Source: Bagarius yarrelli (Eukaryota > Chordata > Actinopteri > Siluriformes > Sisoridae). From it: 64,000 nucleotides of DNA. A program made the position numbers and the translations under genes. The notes under the pieces are model-generated. The model had not been told where the DNA came from and ran no database searches. It was given only the letters and a program-made list of their open reading frames with translations. The first letter of the stretch is position 1; every line of letters begins with the position of its first letter. Shown piece by piece: positions 50,658 to 57,651 of the stretch. The stretch covers positions 15,731,647 to 15,795,646 of the forward strand of contig VCAZ01000001.1 in NCBI GenBank assembly GCA_005784505.1, in the 5' to 3' direction.

Positions 50658-53111
50658 TGAATAAGTTTAACTTTAAATATCAGGTCTGTAAATTGTGCAG
50701 TTGCAAGGGTCTCGTTATATACTGAACCCTGATGTTATGAAGGATTAATACATCATCACATGTCTTCTGGTCAGCAGATAGACAGGAAGTATAATGTTCC
50801 AACTCTGAAAGACAGTAAACCACATACACACAACTCTGAGCTCGCTTAAGATCATTCATCTTTCTTTCTTGCTGAGATAAATGAGCCTCAGCTCAAATCC
50901 AGACTTCAGCAGGGTTTTATTTTAACATGGCTGAAGATGTTATTTTCCATCAAATCCCACAGGACTCCAACTTAAAGAGCTTTAAACTTGGAAACAGAAG
51001 CAGTCTGGAATACAGCCTGCAATAAATGGCAGCAGAACCAAGCATGGTAGTAGAACACTACACTTTATTACACCTTTATTACAGCAATGCACCTCTAAAA
51101 CACCTTTATTACAGCATTTGTCCTTTATTACATATTTATTATAGCTCTTCACTATTATAACACAGTTTTACCAGTTTATCACCACAGCTTTATTAAACCT
51201 TATTACAGCTCTACACCTTTATTACATTTTTATTACAGCTAAACACCTTTATTGTAGCTGCGCACCTTCATTTAAAGTCTATGCCTTCATTACAACTTTA
51301 TTACAGCTCTATAACCTTTATAATCATTATTAAAACACTACACAACTTTACTGAACCTTTATTTTCACTCTTCACCTTGATTAAACATCTATCACAAGAC
51401 TACACCTCTATTACACCTTTATTACTGTTCCACCTTTTAATTACAGTTCTATAACTATATTATACTCCTATTACAGCTCTACACCTTTACTACAGCTCTA
51501 CATGTTTATTACAGCTCCATACCTATATTTCACCTTTATTACTGCACTACCACTTAATTACAGCTCTATAACTATATTATACCTTTATTACAGCTCTACA
51601 CCTTTACTACAGCTCTACATCTTTATTACAGCACTATACCTCTATTACACCCTTATTACTGCACTACCACTTAATTACAGCTCTATAATTATATTATACC
51701 TTTATTACAGCTCTACACCTTTACTACAGCTCTACACCTTTATTACAGCGCTATACCTCTATCACACCTTTATTATCACACTAACACCTTTATTACTGTT
51801 CCACCTTTTAATTACAGCTCTATAACTATATTATACTTATTACAGCTCTGCACTTTTACTTCAGCTCTACATCTTTATTACAGCACTATACCGCTATTAC
51901 ACCTTTATTATCGCACTAGCACTTAATTACAGCTCTATAACTATATTATACCTTTATTACGGCTCTACACTTTTATTACAGCTCAATACCTTTATTACAC
52001 CTTTATTACTGCACCACCACAAATTGCAGCTCTATAACTATATTATACCTTTATTAGAGCTCTGCACTTTTACTACAGCTCTACATCTTTATCGCAGCTC
52101 TATACCTCTATTACACCTTTATTACTGCACTACCACTTAATTACAGCTCTATAACTATATTATACTTATATTACAGCTTTACACTTCACTCACTACAGCT
52201 CTACATCTTTATCACAGCTCTACACCTTTATACACCTTTATTACAGCACTACCGCTTAATTACAGCTGTATAACTATGTTATACTTTTATTATAGCTCTA
52301 CACTTTTACTACAGCTCTACATCTTTATCGCAGCTCTATACCTCTATTACACCTTTATTACTGCACTACCACTTAATTACAGCTCTATAACTATATTATA
52401 CTTATATTACAGCTTTACATTTTGATTATAGCTATAGATCTTTATTACAGCTCTACACCTCTATTACACCTTTATTACTGCACTACCACTTAATTACAGC
52501 TCTATATCTATAATATACCTTAATACAGCTCTACACCTTTATACACCTTTATTACAGCACTACCGCTTAATTACAGCTGTATAACTATGTTATACTTTTA
52601 TTATAGCGCTACACCCTCACTACAGCTCTACACCTTTATTACTACGCTACAACACCTTTTTTTTAAGCCTTTATTAAATTTTTTCATGCCTGTAGAAGTG
52701 TTTAATAGCGTCGCACGAACGAATAAACCAATCTAGCACAGATGAAACGTTTTCAACGTGTGCCTATTTCACCATATGGCAAATAGGACTGTTCTCTCAT
52801 TTCCTGTTGCACATGAAGGGTCAGGTAAAGTCGTGGGTTTGGTTTCTTGGAGCATGCGGAAAACATTAAAGTCTCGGCACAGAGATGCATATCATTTCAG
52901 AACATCAGGCTTTATCTCAGAGATTAAAATAACTATGAAAACACTTTCCTATTACAGCTGGAGTCTGACAGACGGAGATCAGACACTAAATTTCAAGGAG
53001 GAGGTGAGGAATGCAAGCAGGTCCGAATGCGAGACTTTATAATCTCATGAGAATCCGCTGATCCACACCCTGAAATCACTGCAACTAATAGACTGGAACC
53101 TTACCCACAGC

Positions 53112-53152
<41 letters not shown>

Positions 53153-53411
53153 TGTGTTTCTCCCTCTTTATTCTCCAGTGTGTGAACTAAAGGTCTCTTT
53201 GTGTGCCTCAGAAATGCCTTCCAGTGCGTCTGCATACCTAACAGCCTCATATATTCCAGATGTGCAGATTTGGCGTTTCAGTTTAACCGCACGCACAGAA
53301 GCTCTTAAACACCACAGAAACCCGAATCAGCACAAAACCAATGGCTCTGAGAAGAATGAGAAAATAAAGCCTATACTGAGATCACTGCTCACTGCATGCT
53401 ATCACTCATAC

Positions 53412-53456
<45 letters not shown>

Positions 53457-55767
53457 TGTGAGGAGAGACTTGAGAGGGAAAAAAAGGAACAGGAAGAAGA
53501 AAGGAAAAGACAAGGAGGGGGAGAGAGAATGAAAGATATGAAAACAGAGAAAGAAAAAGAGTAACAGAAAGGGACGGAGAGGGTGTGAGAGAGAAAAGAA
53601 AGAGGGAAAAAAGGAGAGAGAGATCCTGAGAAAAGTGTACTTTAACTGCCTAATGATGCCAGTCTGAAGTTTTATCATAGCAGAGAATTTTACTTCCTGT
53701 TTCGAAGTTTCTTTGATTTGCTCTTCTGTGTGCTGAAGCTTTAAATGTCACACTTTTAGTTTCAGTGGAATCCAGAACCAATGTCTCACATCATATCTGA
53801 ATCCAATAAAAACGCCTCACATCGAACCAACGTGTACATCATTAACACTAGCAAGAAACAGAACCCTTAAAGTGAAGAATAGTGCAGAAAGAAAGCTGTA
53901 AACACACTCGTAAGTGTTCTTTAGATAGGAAGACCCCCTCATAATTCTTAGCTTAGCTAAAGATGAAGTGTTTAAAGTGTAAGAACCTCAATACTTTTTT
54001 CAGGTGTTTTTCTGATGGAACCCCTTTACGTCCTAATGATGGTTCTAAGCAGAATGAGTTTCTGTGAGCACAGAACTGTATGATTACTCAGTAAAAGTGA
54101 TCTGAGATCTGAGTGCAGTGCAGGGGAGGAACACTAGAGGGCAGTATGAAGAAAAGGGATGATCTGCTGTATCTACACTGTAATATTCATTCGCATATTC
54201 CACAACCATAGATATTAAAGCTAATAACAGACACAAACTCACACATACAAACCAAAAATTATCATACTGAGTCTGTGTGTATGTGTGCACATATTTTCAG
54301 CTGCAGGTTCCACGTACTGACATTCTTGCCCTGGATAAATACAGCTGCATGGAGAGAGAGGTCATCACACCGCATTTTCTTCCTGAAAGTTCCCCACATC
54401 TGGAACATAAGTCTTTAGAACGCACTCTGGATAACTTTAATAGTTTGAGGTCAGATCAGATTAATGCATCCCAGATAGCTACTGCACTAAAGCCTGGGCT
54501 AATGCTAGCAGTAAGAGTCAAGATCACACTCAGGTAACTTCTAAAGGTTCTAGTAAACCCCTGCAGCAGGAAGTTTTCATCAGCAAAGAATTCTGGGTGG
54601 AGAAAAAAAAATCTTTCTGGAAAACTCAAAGCTTCATTTTTGAATAAACGCCTAATAAGCACTTTCTAAAGAGTGATGTGTAACATTTTAACAAAATAAT
54701 AATTTAAATCTGAAGGGTTACTCCTTTTGTTAGGAGGAACCTGTAAGAACTCCTTAGCTAGAACATTTAGGCTATAACTAACACTATTAGGCTAATTAAT
54801 ACCACTTCCTGTGATTTAAGTAAAGTTACATTTCTTTCAATTGAGTAAGAATAAATATTTTGGATAAGTTTATAAACGTCCATGAGACACATTACTTGTT
54901 CTGCAGGTTGAAGAACCGCAATGAACTCGTCTCGTGTGGAAACCATTTAAGCGCCCCAGCTCAGTTTAAGACACTGGAGGAAATGTTTTTCCATCTTTTC
55001 CCCTCAGATCTCCCATTGCACACTACCCCCACCCTTAACAGGCCTTCAGTGGGAACCAGGCTAGTGTGGAGAAATGGCGCACACACACAGACACACACAC
55101 ACACATACACACACACAGTGGAAGTCAGGAAATAATGCTAATTCTTTCCTTGTGTCATTGGTAAACCTATTGTTCAAAAAATTACCAATTAAACCAAAGG
55201 AAGATTCAGAAGAACTGCAAAAGCTTAATGATGCTCTGCGGTCCGACGCGCACCGATCCGTTCACTACACACACACCTGAAACGAAAAAATTCAGAACTC
55301 AGAAAGAAAAGGTGCTGCTTAAAAAGGGTTCATTTAATGAAACTTATTTTTCAGGGTAAAAAAAAAAAAAAAATTAAATTAAATTGTAAATGGTAACAAT
55401 GTGAATGCTTCACACTACACACTCTTCTCCATCATCATCATCTGATCGGAATAAAATCTCTGTGTTTAATTCCTCACACTGATTCGGATTAGAGTAAAAC
55501 TCTGGTGTCACAGGGAAAAAAAACCCAAAAGAAATACTAAAATGTATAAAAATGAAATTTGAATCTAGATTTATAAAAACCATAAGATGGTTAAGATGGA
55601 GACAGTAGTATCTTTCTCAGTCAGTGAAGGTTGATCACCATTTCCAATAACCTTTAACCCTGCACCCTATACTTAATAACCCCACACCAAGTTACACTCT
55701 GGTGTGATATAACCCCAAGTGTTTCTCATAAAGCTGGTGGAGGTCCAGCTCAATTTTTGCAGCAGCG

Positions 55768-55822
<55 letters not shown>

Positions 55823-57166
55823 GTTTTAAACACTATAGATAAAAAAAAACCCTCAGAGTTTAATCCTAAATTTAAACCAGACACAACCAAAAAAACTGCG
55901 TCTCATATTTGCATTTTTCCAGAACAGTTTATGCAGATGGCGTGCAGAAAAAACAGACAGATCAAAGAGTGACAAACACAAAGCACTCTGAGAGATCAGA
56001 CGCCGAAATAATCACACACTATTTTCAATAATTACATTCTGTGAGAGATCAGACGCTGAAAAAAATAATAACATTCTGTATGAGATCAGACGCTGGAAAA
56101 ATAATAACATTCTGTGAGAGATCAGTTGCTAAAATAATCACACACTATTTTCAATAATCACATTCTTTAAAAGACCAGGCGCTGGAATAATCACACACTA
56201 TTTTCAATAATCACATTCTTTAAAAGACCAGGCGCTGGAATAATCACACACTATTTTCAATAATCACATTCTTTAAAAGACCAGGCGCTGGAATAATCAT
56301 CACACACTATTTTCAATAATCACATTCTTCAAGAGACCAGGCGCTGGAATAATCACACACTATTTTCAATAATCACATTCTTTAAGAGATCAGACGCTAA
56401 AACAATTACGCACTATCCCAATAATTACATTCTGTGAGAGATCAGACGCTAAAACAATTACGCACTATCCCAATAATTACATTCTGTGAGAGATCAGATG
56501 CTAAAATGATCACACACTATTCCAATAATCACATTCTGTGAGAGATCAGACACTGAAATAATCATATATTATTTCCAATAATCACAGTCTGTGAGAGATC
56601 AGATGCTAAAATAATCACACATTATTTGCCAATAATTACACTCTGTGAGAGATCAGGCGCTGAAACGAGATCTCAGATTAGAATACACACTGAAGTTATT
56701 ACAGAAAAGTACAGTAAAGACAGCTGTCTGACTCCGTAATTGGATGAGGAGCGACTGATCTTGGGGAAACTTTATACACTTTTAGGATTCGTGGGTGATG
56801 ATAAGTGATAAACGTGTGTGATGTGTTATGAATCGCACGATCGTCATTTGTTCTGGAGAGAGTTTCACTTTGGAGAATGAAAAAAAGTGTCACTGAGAAT
56901 TGATTCAGCTGGAATAATTCCAAGAATTTTTGGATGGACAGAGGACGAAGTATCGAGCAACACACACACTCACACTTCTTTCTCTCTCGCGCGCGCGCAC
57001 ACACACTCAGTCACTGTGTTTTTTTAATTGACAATTAATATCTTACTCTGTTTTTCTTACCTGCTTTTACGCACGCGCCCTGCAGCAACATTAATACACC
57101 TATGAGGATCGAAACACCGCGATGCCAAAACCACTTCCCCATCTTCCTCCTCTGCGCCTTCATCAT
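11263..57166 (-). CDS. col11a1: col11a1, collagen alpha-1(XI) chain, complete (67 exons)
   Basis: Fibrillar procollagen chain. Type XI collagen nucleates and limits the diameter of cartilage fibrils, and also acts in inner ear and eye. The exons listed in the sub-entries keep phase throughout and total 5,445 nt (1,814 residues plus stop), close to the 1,806 residues of human COL11A1. Domain order: signal peptide, TSPN (laminin-G-like) domain, Tyr/acidic variable region, minor collagenous segment, short non-collagenous hinge, main helix of 337 uninterrupted Gly-X-Y triplets, C-propeptide. The features that favour COL11A1 over COL5A1, COL5A3 and COL11A2 are QMTFLKLLSSGARQNFTY, SNDEEMSHDNNPFIK and the terminal GPVCFLG, plus synteny with abca4. 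No internal stop or frameshift was seen. Teleosts keep two copies (col11a1a, col11a1b); the copy is not determined. Confidence 0.95.
12219..12287. repeat. (TA)n microsatellite in col11a1 intron
   Basis: Imperfect TA array of about 70 bases with a few breaks. Confidence 0.9.
12340..12535. repeat. Degenerate GAGTCTGAGAATCT-like tandem repeat
   Basis: Loose repetition of AGTCTGAGAATCTAA-type units of about 12-20 bases in the intron before the C-propeptide exon. It is too diverged to give a fixed period. Confidence 0.65.
13012..29302 (-). CDS. col11a1: col11a1 main triple-helix exons (48 exons)
   Basis: Each exon starts with a complete Gly codon and ends with a complete Y codon. Exons: 29249-29302, 27628-27681, 26031-26084, 25881-25934, 25436-25489, 25299-25343, 24785-24838, 24638-24682, 23862-23915, 23095-23139, 22711-22764, 22362-22406, 21264-21317, 21113-21157, 20369-20422, 19744-19851, 19590-19643, 19424-19477, 19255-19299, 19116-19169, 18985-19029, 18828-18881, 18569-18622, 18410-18463, 18007-18114, 17796-17885, 17653-17706, 17438-17545, 17138-17245, 17004-17057, 16836-16889, 16619-16726, 16206-16259, 16039-16092, 15893-15946, 15709-15762, 15495-15602, 15348-15401, 14949-15002, 14805-14858, 14611-14664, 14421-14528, 14282-14335, 13997-14050, 13569-13676, 13413-13466, 13283-13318, 13012-13065. 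Sizes are 54 or 108, with some 45s, one 90 and one 36, the pattern of fibrillar collagens. The motif GQQGMFGQKGDEGPRGFPG at 16619-16726 is characteristic of COL11A1. No Gly interruption was seen in the exons I translated. Confidence 0.95.
13757..13996. other. Typical short helix introns (13.0-20.4 kb)
   Basis: Introns between the helix exons in the first half of the array are about 90-500 bases and AT-rich. Apart from the repeats listed separately they hold nothing I can name. This entry marks one example. Confidence 0.6.
15061..15340 (+). mobile_element. Interspersed repeat, teleost SINE/LINE-3'-end type
   Basis: Text such as GGTTTCTCCCAAGGTTTTT, GTCGCCTCTGGCTTGCTTAG and the ending AAAGCACTATATAAATAAAGG matches, from memory, a very common teleost dispersed repeat. 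It sits in the intron between the helix exons at 14949-15002 and 15348-15401. The family name is uncertain. Confidence 0.65.
16330..16600. repeat. GTGTGTTGTACAGT-type tandem repeat in col11a1 intron
   Basis: Degenerate copies of a unit of roughly 20 bases around TGTGTTGTACAGTGTGTG, ending just before the exon at 16619-16726. Confidence 0.75.
19646..19685. repeat. (CA)n microsatellite abutting a helix exon
   Basis: About 20 CA units start three bases upstream of the minus-strand exon at 19590-19643, within its acceptor region. Confidence 0.9.
21318..22361 (-). other. col11a1 intron, 1.04 kb
   Basis: Contains a GTGT-rich stretch at about 21360-21480 and the SINE at 21586-21783. The remainder, including a palindrome-like segment near 22230-22290, holds no coding signal that I can see. 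Confidence 0.6.
21586..21783 (-). mobile_element. tRNA-derived SINE (minus orientation)
   Basis: Read on the minus strand it begins with a tRNA-like head (GTGGTGGCTCATGGTTAAGG, GGGTTCGATTCCC) and ends with a tail resembling GTAAGTCGCTCTGGATAAGCG. Related copies lie at 25.0, 30.7, 43.1 and 48.9 kb. Confidence 0.75.
23569..23860. repeat. (GA)n-rich polypurine block next to a helix exon
   Basis: Several (GA)n runs (about 23569-23620 and 23735-23855) end at the donor of the minus-strand exon 23862-23915, so on the transcript this is a CU-rich tract just after the 5' splice site. Ser/Leu/Phe open frames across it are artefacts. Confidence 0.92.
23916..24637 (-). other. col11a1 intron, 0.7 kb
   Basis: Ordinary sequence with a loose CACA/CTCACT-rich stretch at about 24305-24420. 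No gene or mobile element is recognised. Confidence 0.6.
24963..25145 (+). mobile_element. tRNA-derived SINE
   Basis: Head GTGGTAGTGCAGTGGTTAAG with the box-B-like part (GGGTCTAATTCCC), a middle GTTGGGCCCCTAAGCAAGGC, and tail TAAGTCGCTCTGAGTAAAGG then CATCTGCCAAATG. It lies in the intron between helix exons 24785-24838 and 25299-25343. Confidence 0.85.
26268..26512 (-). mobile_element. Interspersed repeat with tRNA-like end (minus orientation)
   Basis: The plus-strand text includes CGGGGTCACGGGGATCTGCT, CACTCCTATGGGCAATTTAG and CAGGGACCTTCTTGCTGTAA followed by GGCAACAGTGCTTACCACCA. From memory this is a widespread fish short element whose conserved parts these are. Family name not assigned. 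Confidence 0.7.
26770..27200. repeat. Degenerate GGATGTAACAGAGGTTTA tandem repeat
   Basis: Units of about 18-25 bases around TTTAGGATGTAACAGAGGT, strongly diverged from one another. Confidence 0.75.
28050..29195. repeat. 33-bp minisatellite in col11a1 intron
   Basis: About 30 copies of a 33-base unit made of AAAGCCCTGCCCAGCC, a short variable part and CGATATCATACATAT. The core (about 28090-28930) is nearly uniform; from about 28950 to 29190 the units decay (TTTATTATACACATAAAGCC-type). Because 33 is a multiple of three, long repetitive frames stay open on both strands (for example 28147-28455 and 28582-28878); they are not genes. Confidence 0.95.
29402..29639 (-). CDS. col11a1: col11a1 hinge (NC2) exons and start of main helix
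   Basis: Two exons: 29556-29639 (FRAGGEASKGPVV, then TAQEAQAQAILAQAR) and 29402-29458 (LTMR, then GPPGPVG...). The conserved Gln/Ala-rich stretch AQEAQAQAIL is the non-collagenous hinge between the minor and major helices in type V/XI chains. The main helix starts at the fifth residue of the second exon. Confidence 0.93.
29642..29681. repeat. (CA)n microsatellite abutting the hinge exon
   Basis: About 20 CA units directly upstream (minus strand) of the exon at 29556-29639. The acceptor of that exon is therefore preceded by GT repeats and not by a normal pyrimidine tract. Confidence 0.9.
29944..33544 (-). CDS. col11a1: col11a1 minor collagenous domain exons
   Basis: Exons: 33482-33544 (ends GEKGQKGEPAVIEP), 31531-31572 (GMIIEGPQGPPGPP), 31291-31353 (GIPGSPGIQGPTGLPGDSG, AK), 29944-30018 (GPPGRPGIPGADGVPGPSG, then TVLMLP). 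These match the short interrupted helix between the variable region and the hinge of COL11A1. All are multiples of three and phase 0. The acceptor of 29944-30018 is a (CT)n microsatellite. Confidence 0.93.
30019..30150. repeat. (GA)n microsatellite (CT on the transcript) at a splice acceptor
   Basis: (GA)n runs of about 18 and 25 units, with interruptions, begin immediately next to the exon at 29944-30018. They form its polypyrimidine tract on the minus strand. Confidence 0.93.
30151..31290 (-). other. col11a1 intron remainder
   Basis: CA-rich simple sequence from about 30180 to 30460 (TACACACACT-like units), then non-repetitive DNA with a SINE at 30717-30900. No coding signal. Confidence 0.65.
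30717..30900 (+). mobile_element. tRNA-derived SINE, diverged copy
   Basis: Head GGAAGTGGTAGCTTAGTTAT, box-B-like GGGTTTAATTCCC, and a weakened tail (AGTTGCTTTAGATACACGCT, then TGCCAAATG). More diverged than the copies at 25.0 and 43.1 kb. Confidence 0.75.
31573..33481 (-). other. col11a1 intron, 1.9 kb
   Basis: Short (CA)n at 31621-31643 and (GT)n at about 32215-32240, then ordinary DNA, then the 60-bp tandem array at 33100-33390. No gene recognised. Confidence 0.65.
33100..33390. repeat. 60-bp tandem repeat, about five copies
   Basis: The block CACCGCAGATTATCCCTGCC recurs at 33121, 33181, 33241, about 33299 and near 33345, most of them 60 bases apart. It is C-rich and sits about 100-380 bases upstream (genomically left) of the exon at 33482-33544, in the intron after it. 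Confidence 0.85.
34005..34915. repeat. 900-bp polypyrimidine (CTCCTTCTT) tract in col11a1 intron
   Basis: Almost continuous C/T sequence with a recurrent TCTCATTCTACTCCTCCTC-like unit. It yields Leu/Ser/Phe-rich frames (34028-34510, 34413-34994) that mimic membrane proteins but are artefacts. On the transcript strand it is polypurine. Confidence 0.93.
35092..37348 (-). CDS. col11a1: col11a1 variable-region exons
   Basis: Exons: 37223-37348 (GDIQQLLLVADPRAAYDYCE..., ends EPEVE), 36176-36280 (YNPEYTDYYDYTEGE...), 35975-36079 (TSTGELDYYTESELEYGT...), 35092-35373 (ELAYEEEIVDDYITRVE..., ends SEG). The first continues the TSPN domain and contains CEHYSPEC. The rest is acidic and Tyr-rich, as in the surface-exposed variable region of type XI/V chains, where Tyr can be sulphated. 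All are phase 0 cassettes. In mammals this region is alternatively spliced (exons 6A, 6B, 8). The two 105-nt exons are equal in length and only 96 bases apart. No basic 6B-like exon was seen. Confidence 0.9.
35410..35970. repeat. GTGTATATGTGT-type repeat in variable-region intron
   Basis: About 560 bases of TGTGTGTATATGTGTGTTCA-like text fill the intron between exons 35092-35373 and 35975-36079. Confidence 0.93.
36335..36406. repeat. (GA)n microsatellite near variable-region exon acceptor
   Basis: On the minus strand it is a (TC)n tract starting about 55 bases upstream of the acceptor for exon 36176-36280. Confidence 0.92.
38735..40760 (+). mobile_element. Degenerate non-LTR retrotransposon remnant
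   Basis: Decayed plus-strand coding text resembles LINE ORF2 fragments often seen in fish: VLVDSNGKYKNHRRLF near 38790-38840, a reverse-transcriptase-end-like block near 40080-40150 (NSVIAPIEFSG), and a Cys module QRLCVHCTNSEVEEELCFLL near 40570-40632. Stops and frameshifts are frequent. A separate LINE end at 39165-39720 appears to interrupt it. No function is expected. Confidence 0.5.
39165..39720 (+). mobile_element. L2-like LINE 3' end
   Basis: The plus strand reads like the C-terminal end of an L2-type ORF (the usual PRWWNELP-type motif appears as CACCAAGATGGTGGAATGAA coding) followed by CACTCTGGACAAGAGCGTCT and GCTAAATGTTGTAAATG, the typical L2-type tail in fish. The same tail ends the SINEs in this window. 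Confidence 0.6.
40813..40878. repeat. (TA)n microsatellite
   Basis: About 33 TA units with one C interruption near the left end. Confidence 0.95.
41600..41722. repeat. Tandem duplication of a 61-62 bp unit
   Basis: Two near-identical copies of ACTGACACCATGTGTGAAAT followed by ATCGTGATTCATTACACACT, differing at a handful of positions. Confidence 0.85.
42410..42690. repeat. CA-rich simple sequence
   Basis: Irregular ACACACATA units ending in a purer (CA)n run at about 42640-42687. Confidence 0.9.
43058..43248 (+). mobile_element. tRNA-derived SINE, best-preserved copy
   Basis: Head GGTGGATCAGTGGTTAAAGT, box-B-like GGGTTCAATTCCC, middle GTTGGGCCCCTGAGCAAGGC, tail GTAAGTCGCTCTGGATAAGG then GCGTCAGACAAATG. 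Its 3' tail matches the L2-like LINE end at 39.7 kb. Confidence 0.88.
44191..44361. mobile_element. hAT-like non-autonomous DNA transposon
   Basis: Begins CAGGGGTGTCCAAACTC and ends AGACACCCCTG, a good terminal inverted repeat. Inside are CCTGCAGAGTTTAACTCCAA and GTGTGTTTGATTAGGG, as in a well-known teleost family. About 170 bases, so too short to encode a transposase. Confidence 0.75.
44823..57166 (-). CDS. col11a1: col11a1 signal peptide and TSPN-domain exons
   Basis: Exons: 57061-57166, 48622-48786, 47098-47311, 44823-44985. The first starts with MMKAQRRKMGKWFWHRG and a hydrophobic stretch (VSILIGVLMLLQGACVKA), a typical signal peptide. Starting at 57166 is supported by an in-frame upstream TGA with no ATG between. 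A second ATG follows at once and a third lies seven codons on. The next exons encode the TSPN/laminin-G-like domain: VDVLKVLDFHTSPEGVTKTQ, AYRVDKK, FPEDFSILMTIRP, GVEIGRTPIFLYEDQHGKPA, WHRVAISVEKKSITMIVDCK, GITVFGTRILDEEVFE. Phases run 1, 1, 2, 0 and match across introns. Confidence 0.94.
44986..47097 (-). other. col11a1 intron, 2.1 kb
   Basis: Ordinary DNA in the left part, then the CTCAGGGAA minisatellite at 46200-46980. No coding signal. Confidence 0.7.
46200..46980. repeat. GACACTCTCAGGGAA minisatellite
   Basis: Dozens of 15-20 base units around AGACACTCTCAGGGAAGAGA, of varying length. They open Lys/Arg/Ser/Thr-rich frames (46371-46670, 46507-46983) that are not genes. Confidence 0.92.
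47720..48262. repeat. 540-bp (GGAA)n polypurine tract
   Basis: Nearly pure A/G on the plus strand, made of GGAAGGAA and GAAAGAAA. It lies in the col11a1 intron between exons 47098-47311 and 48622-48786, so the transcript strand is polypyrimidine. Confidence 0.95.
48861..49015 (+). mobile_element. tRNA-derived SINE, shortened copy
   Basis: Same family as at 43.1 kb (GTTAAGGTGTTGGACTGC, GGGTTTGATTCGC, TAAGTGGCTCTGGGTAAGGG) but with a deletion in the middle. Confidence 0.8.
51040..52650. repeat. Higher-order tandem repeat: about 19-bp subunits in 117-bp units
   Basis: Subunits around CTCTACACCTTTATTACAG repeat throughout. From about 51477 a six-subunit unit of 117 bases recurs (CTCTACACCT starts at 51477, 51594 and 51711). 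The left edge is more diverged. Open frames rich in Tyr, Leu and Thr (51502-51825) are artefacts. Confidence 0.9.
52690..53115 (+). other. Non-repetitive block with an unassigned 94-codon frame
   Basis: Within the repeat-rich first intron this block is of normal complexity. The plus-strand frame 52758-53042 starts at an ATG and ends at TAA, but lacks any motif I know and is antisense to col11a1. Probably chance or a non-coding regulatory block. Confidence 0.3.
53420..53640. repeat. (GA)n run and polypurine block
   Basis: About 16 GA units followed by roughly 190 bases of G/A-rich sequence. Confidence 0.9.
55771..55820. repeat. (CA)n microsatellite
   Basis: About 25 uninterrupted CA units. 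Confidence 0.95.
55980..56665. repeat. 53-bp tandem repeat
   Basis: Units of AATAATCACACACTATTTTC, AATAATCACATTCTTTAAAA and GACCAGGCGCTGG recur at 53-base spacing in the middle (GCTGG at 56181, 56234, 56287); one copy has a 3-base insertion, and the flanking copies are shorter and more diverged. Confidence 0.92.
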
Positions 57167-57311
57167 CTTCCTCAGTCCAGTGAACAGGCGACTCTCACTT
57201 ATTCTCTGCCATAATCATCAATTTTACTGAAATAAAGAGCGGATGTGGAGCAGAGACTCAGCAGCTCCTCAGCCCTGAAGGTGTGTGTGCGCGTGTGTGC
57301 GTCTGAGCCCT

Positions 57312-57361
<50 letters not shown>

Positions 57362-57590
57362 TAACCGCGCGCGCGTGTGTAAGTGCATGAAAAAAAAATC
57401 TTAGGAAAAAGGAGGAGAGAAAAACCTGAGTCAAAATTTTTAAACACACACGCACACAAACACACGCGAAGAGCCAATCACGAGGCTAAAAGCGCGTATG
57501 GTTCCGCCCACTGGCTTAATCAGTGAGGTGAGAAGTTCACGCGTAATTACATGTGTGTATGTGTGTCTGTGTGTGTGTGTGTGCTCGTAA
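57167..57590 (-). promoter_or_regulatory. col11a1 5' leader and proximal promoter region
   Basis: Immediately upstream of the start codon. It includes a short upstream open frame at 57195-57212, a (TG)n run at about 57309-57358 and a CG-rich patch near 57366. No convincing TATA box was found and the transcription start cannot be placed from sequence alone. Confidence 0.5.

Positions 57591-57651
<61 letters not shown>

Larger units (their letters stand above)
48787..57060 (-). other. col11a1 first intron, 8.3 kb
   Basis: Contains a SINE at 48861-49015, (CA)n runs at 49081-49117, 49713-49733, 50631-50655 and 55771-55820, a 117-bp tandem array at about 51040-52650, (GA)n at 53420-53451, and a 53-bp tandem array at 55980-56660. 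A non-repetitive 94-codon plus-strand frame at 52758-53042 has no recognised relative. Confidence 0.75.

Noticed and set aside
51502..51825. 107-codon Tyr/Leu/Thr frame
   Set aside because: Translation of the 117-bp tandem array.
55980..56665. Regular 53-bp repeats suggesting a CRISPR array
   Set aside because: No conserved-repeat/unique-spacer structure; the whole unit is repeated.
11263..57166. Identification as col5a1, col5a3 or col11a2
   Set aside because: The C-propeptide details (ARQNFTY, SNDEEMSHDNNPFIK, GPVCFLG), the helix motif GMFGQKGDEG and linkage to abca4 fit COL11A1 better. The COL5A1 end would be GPACFMG.
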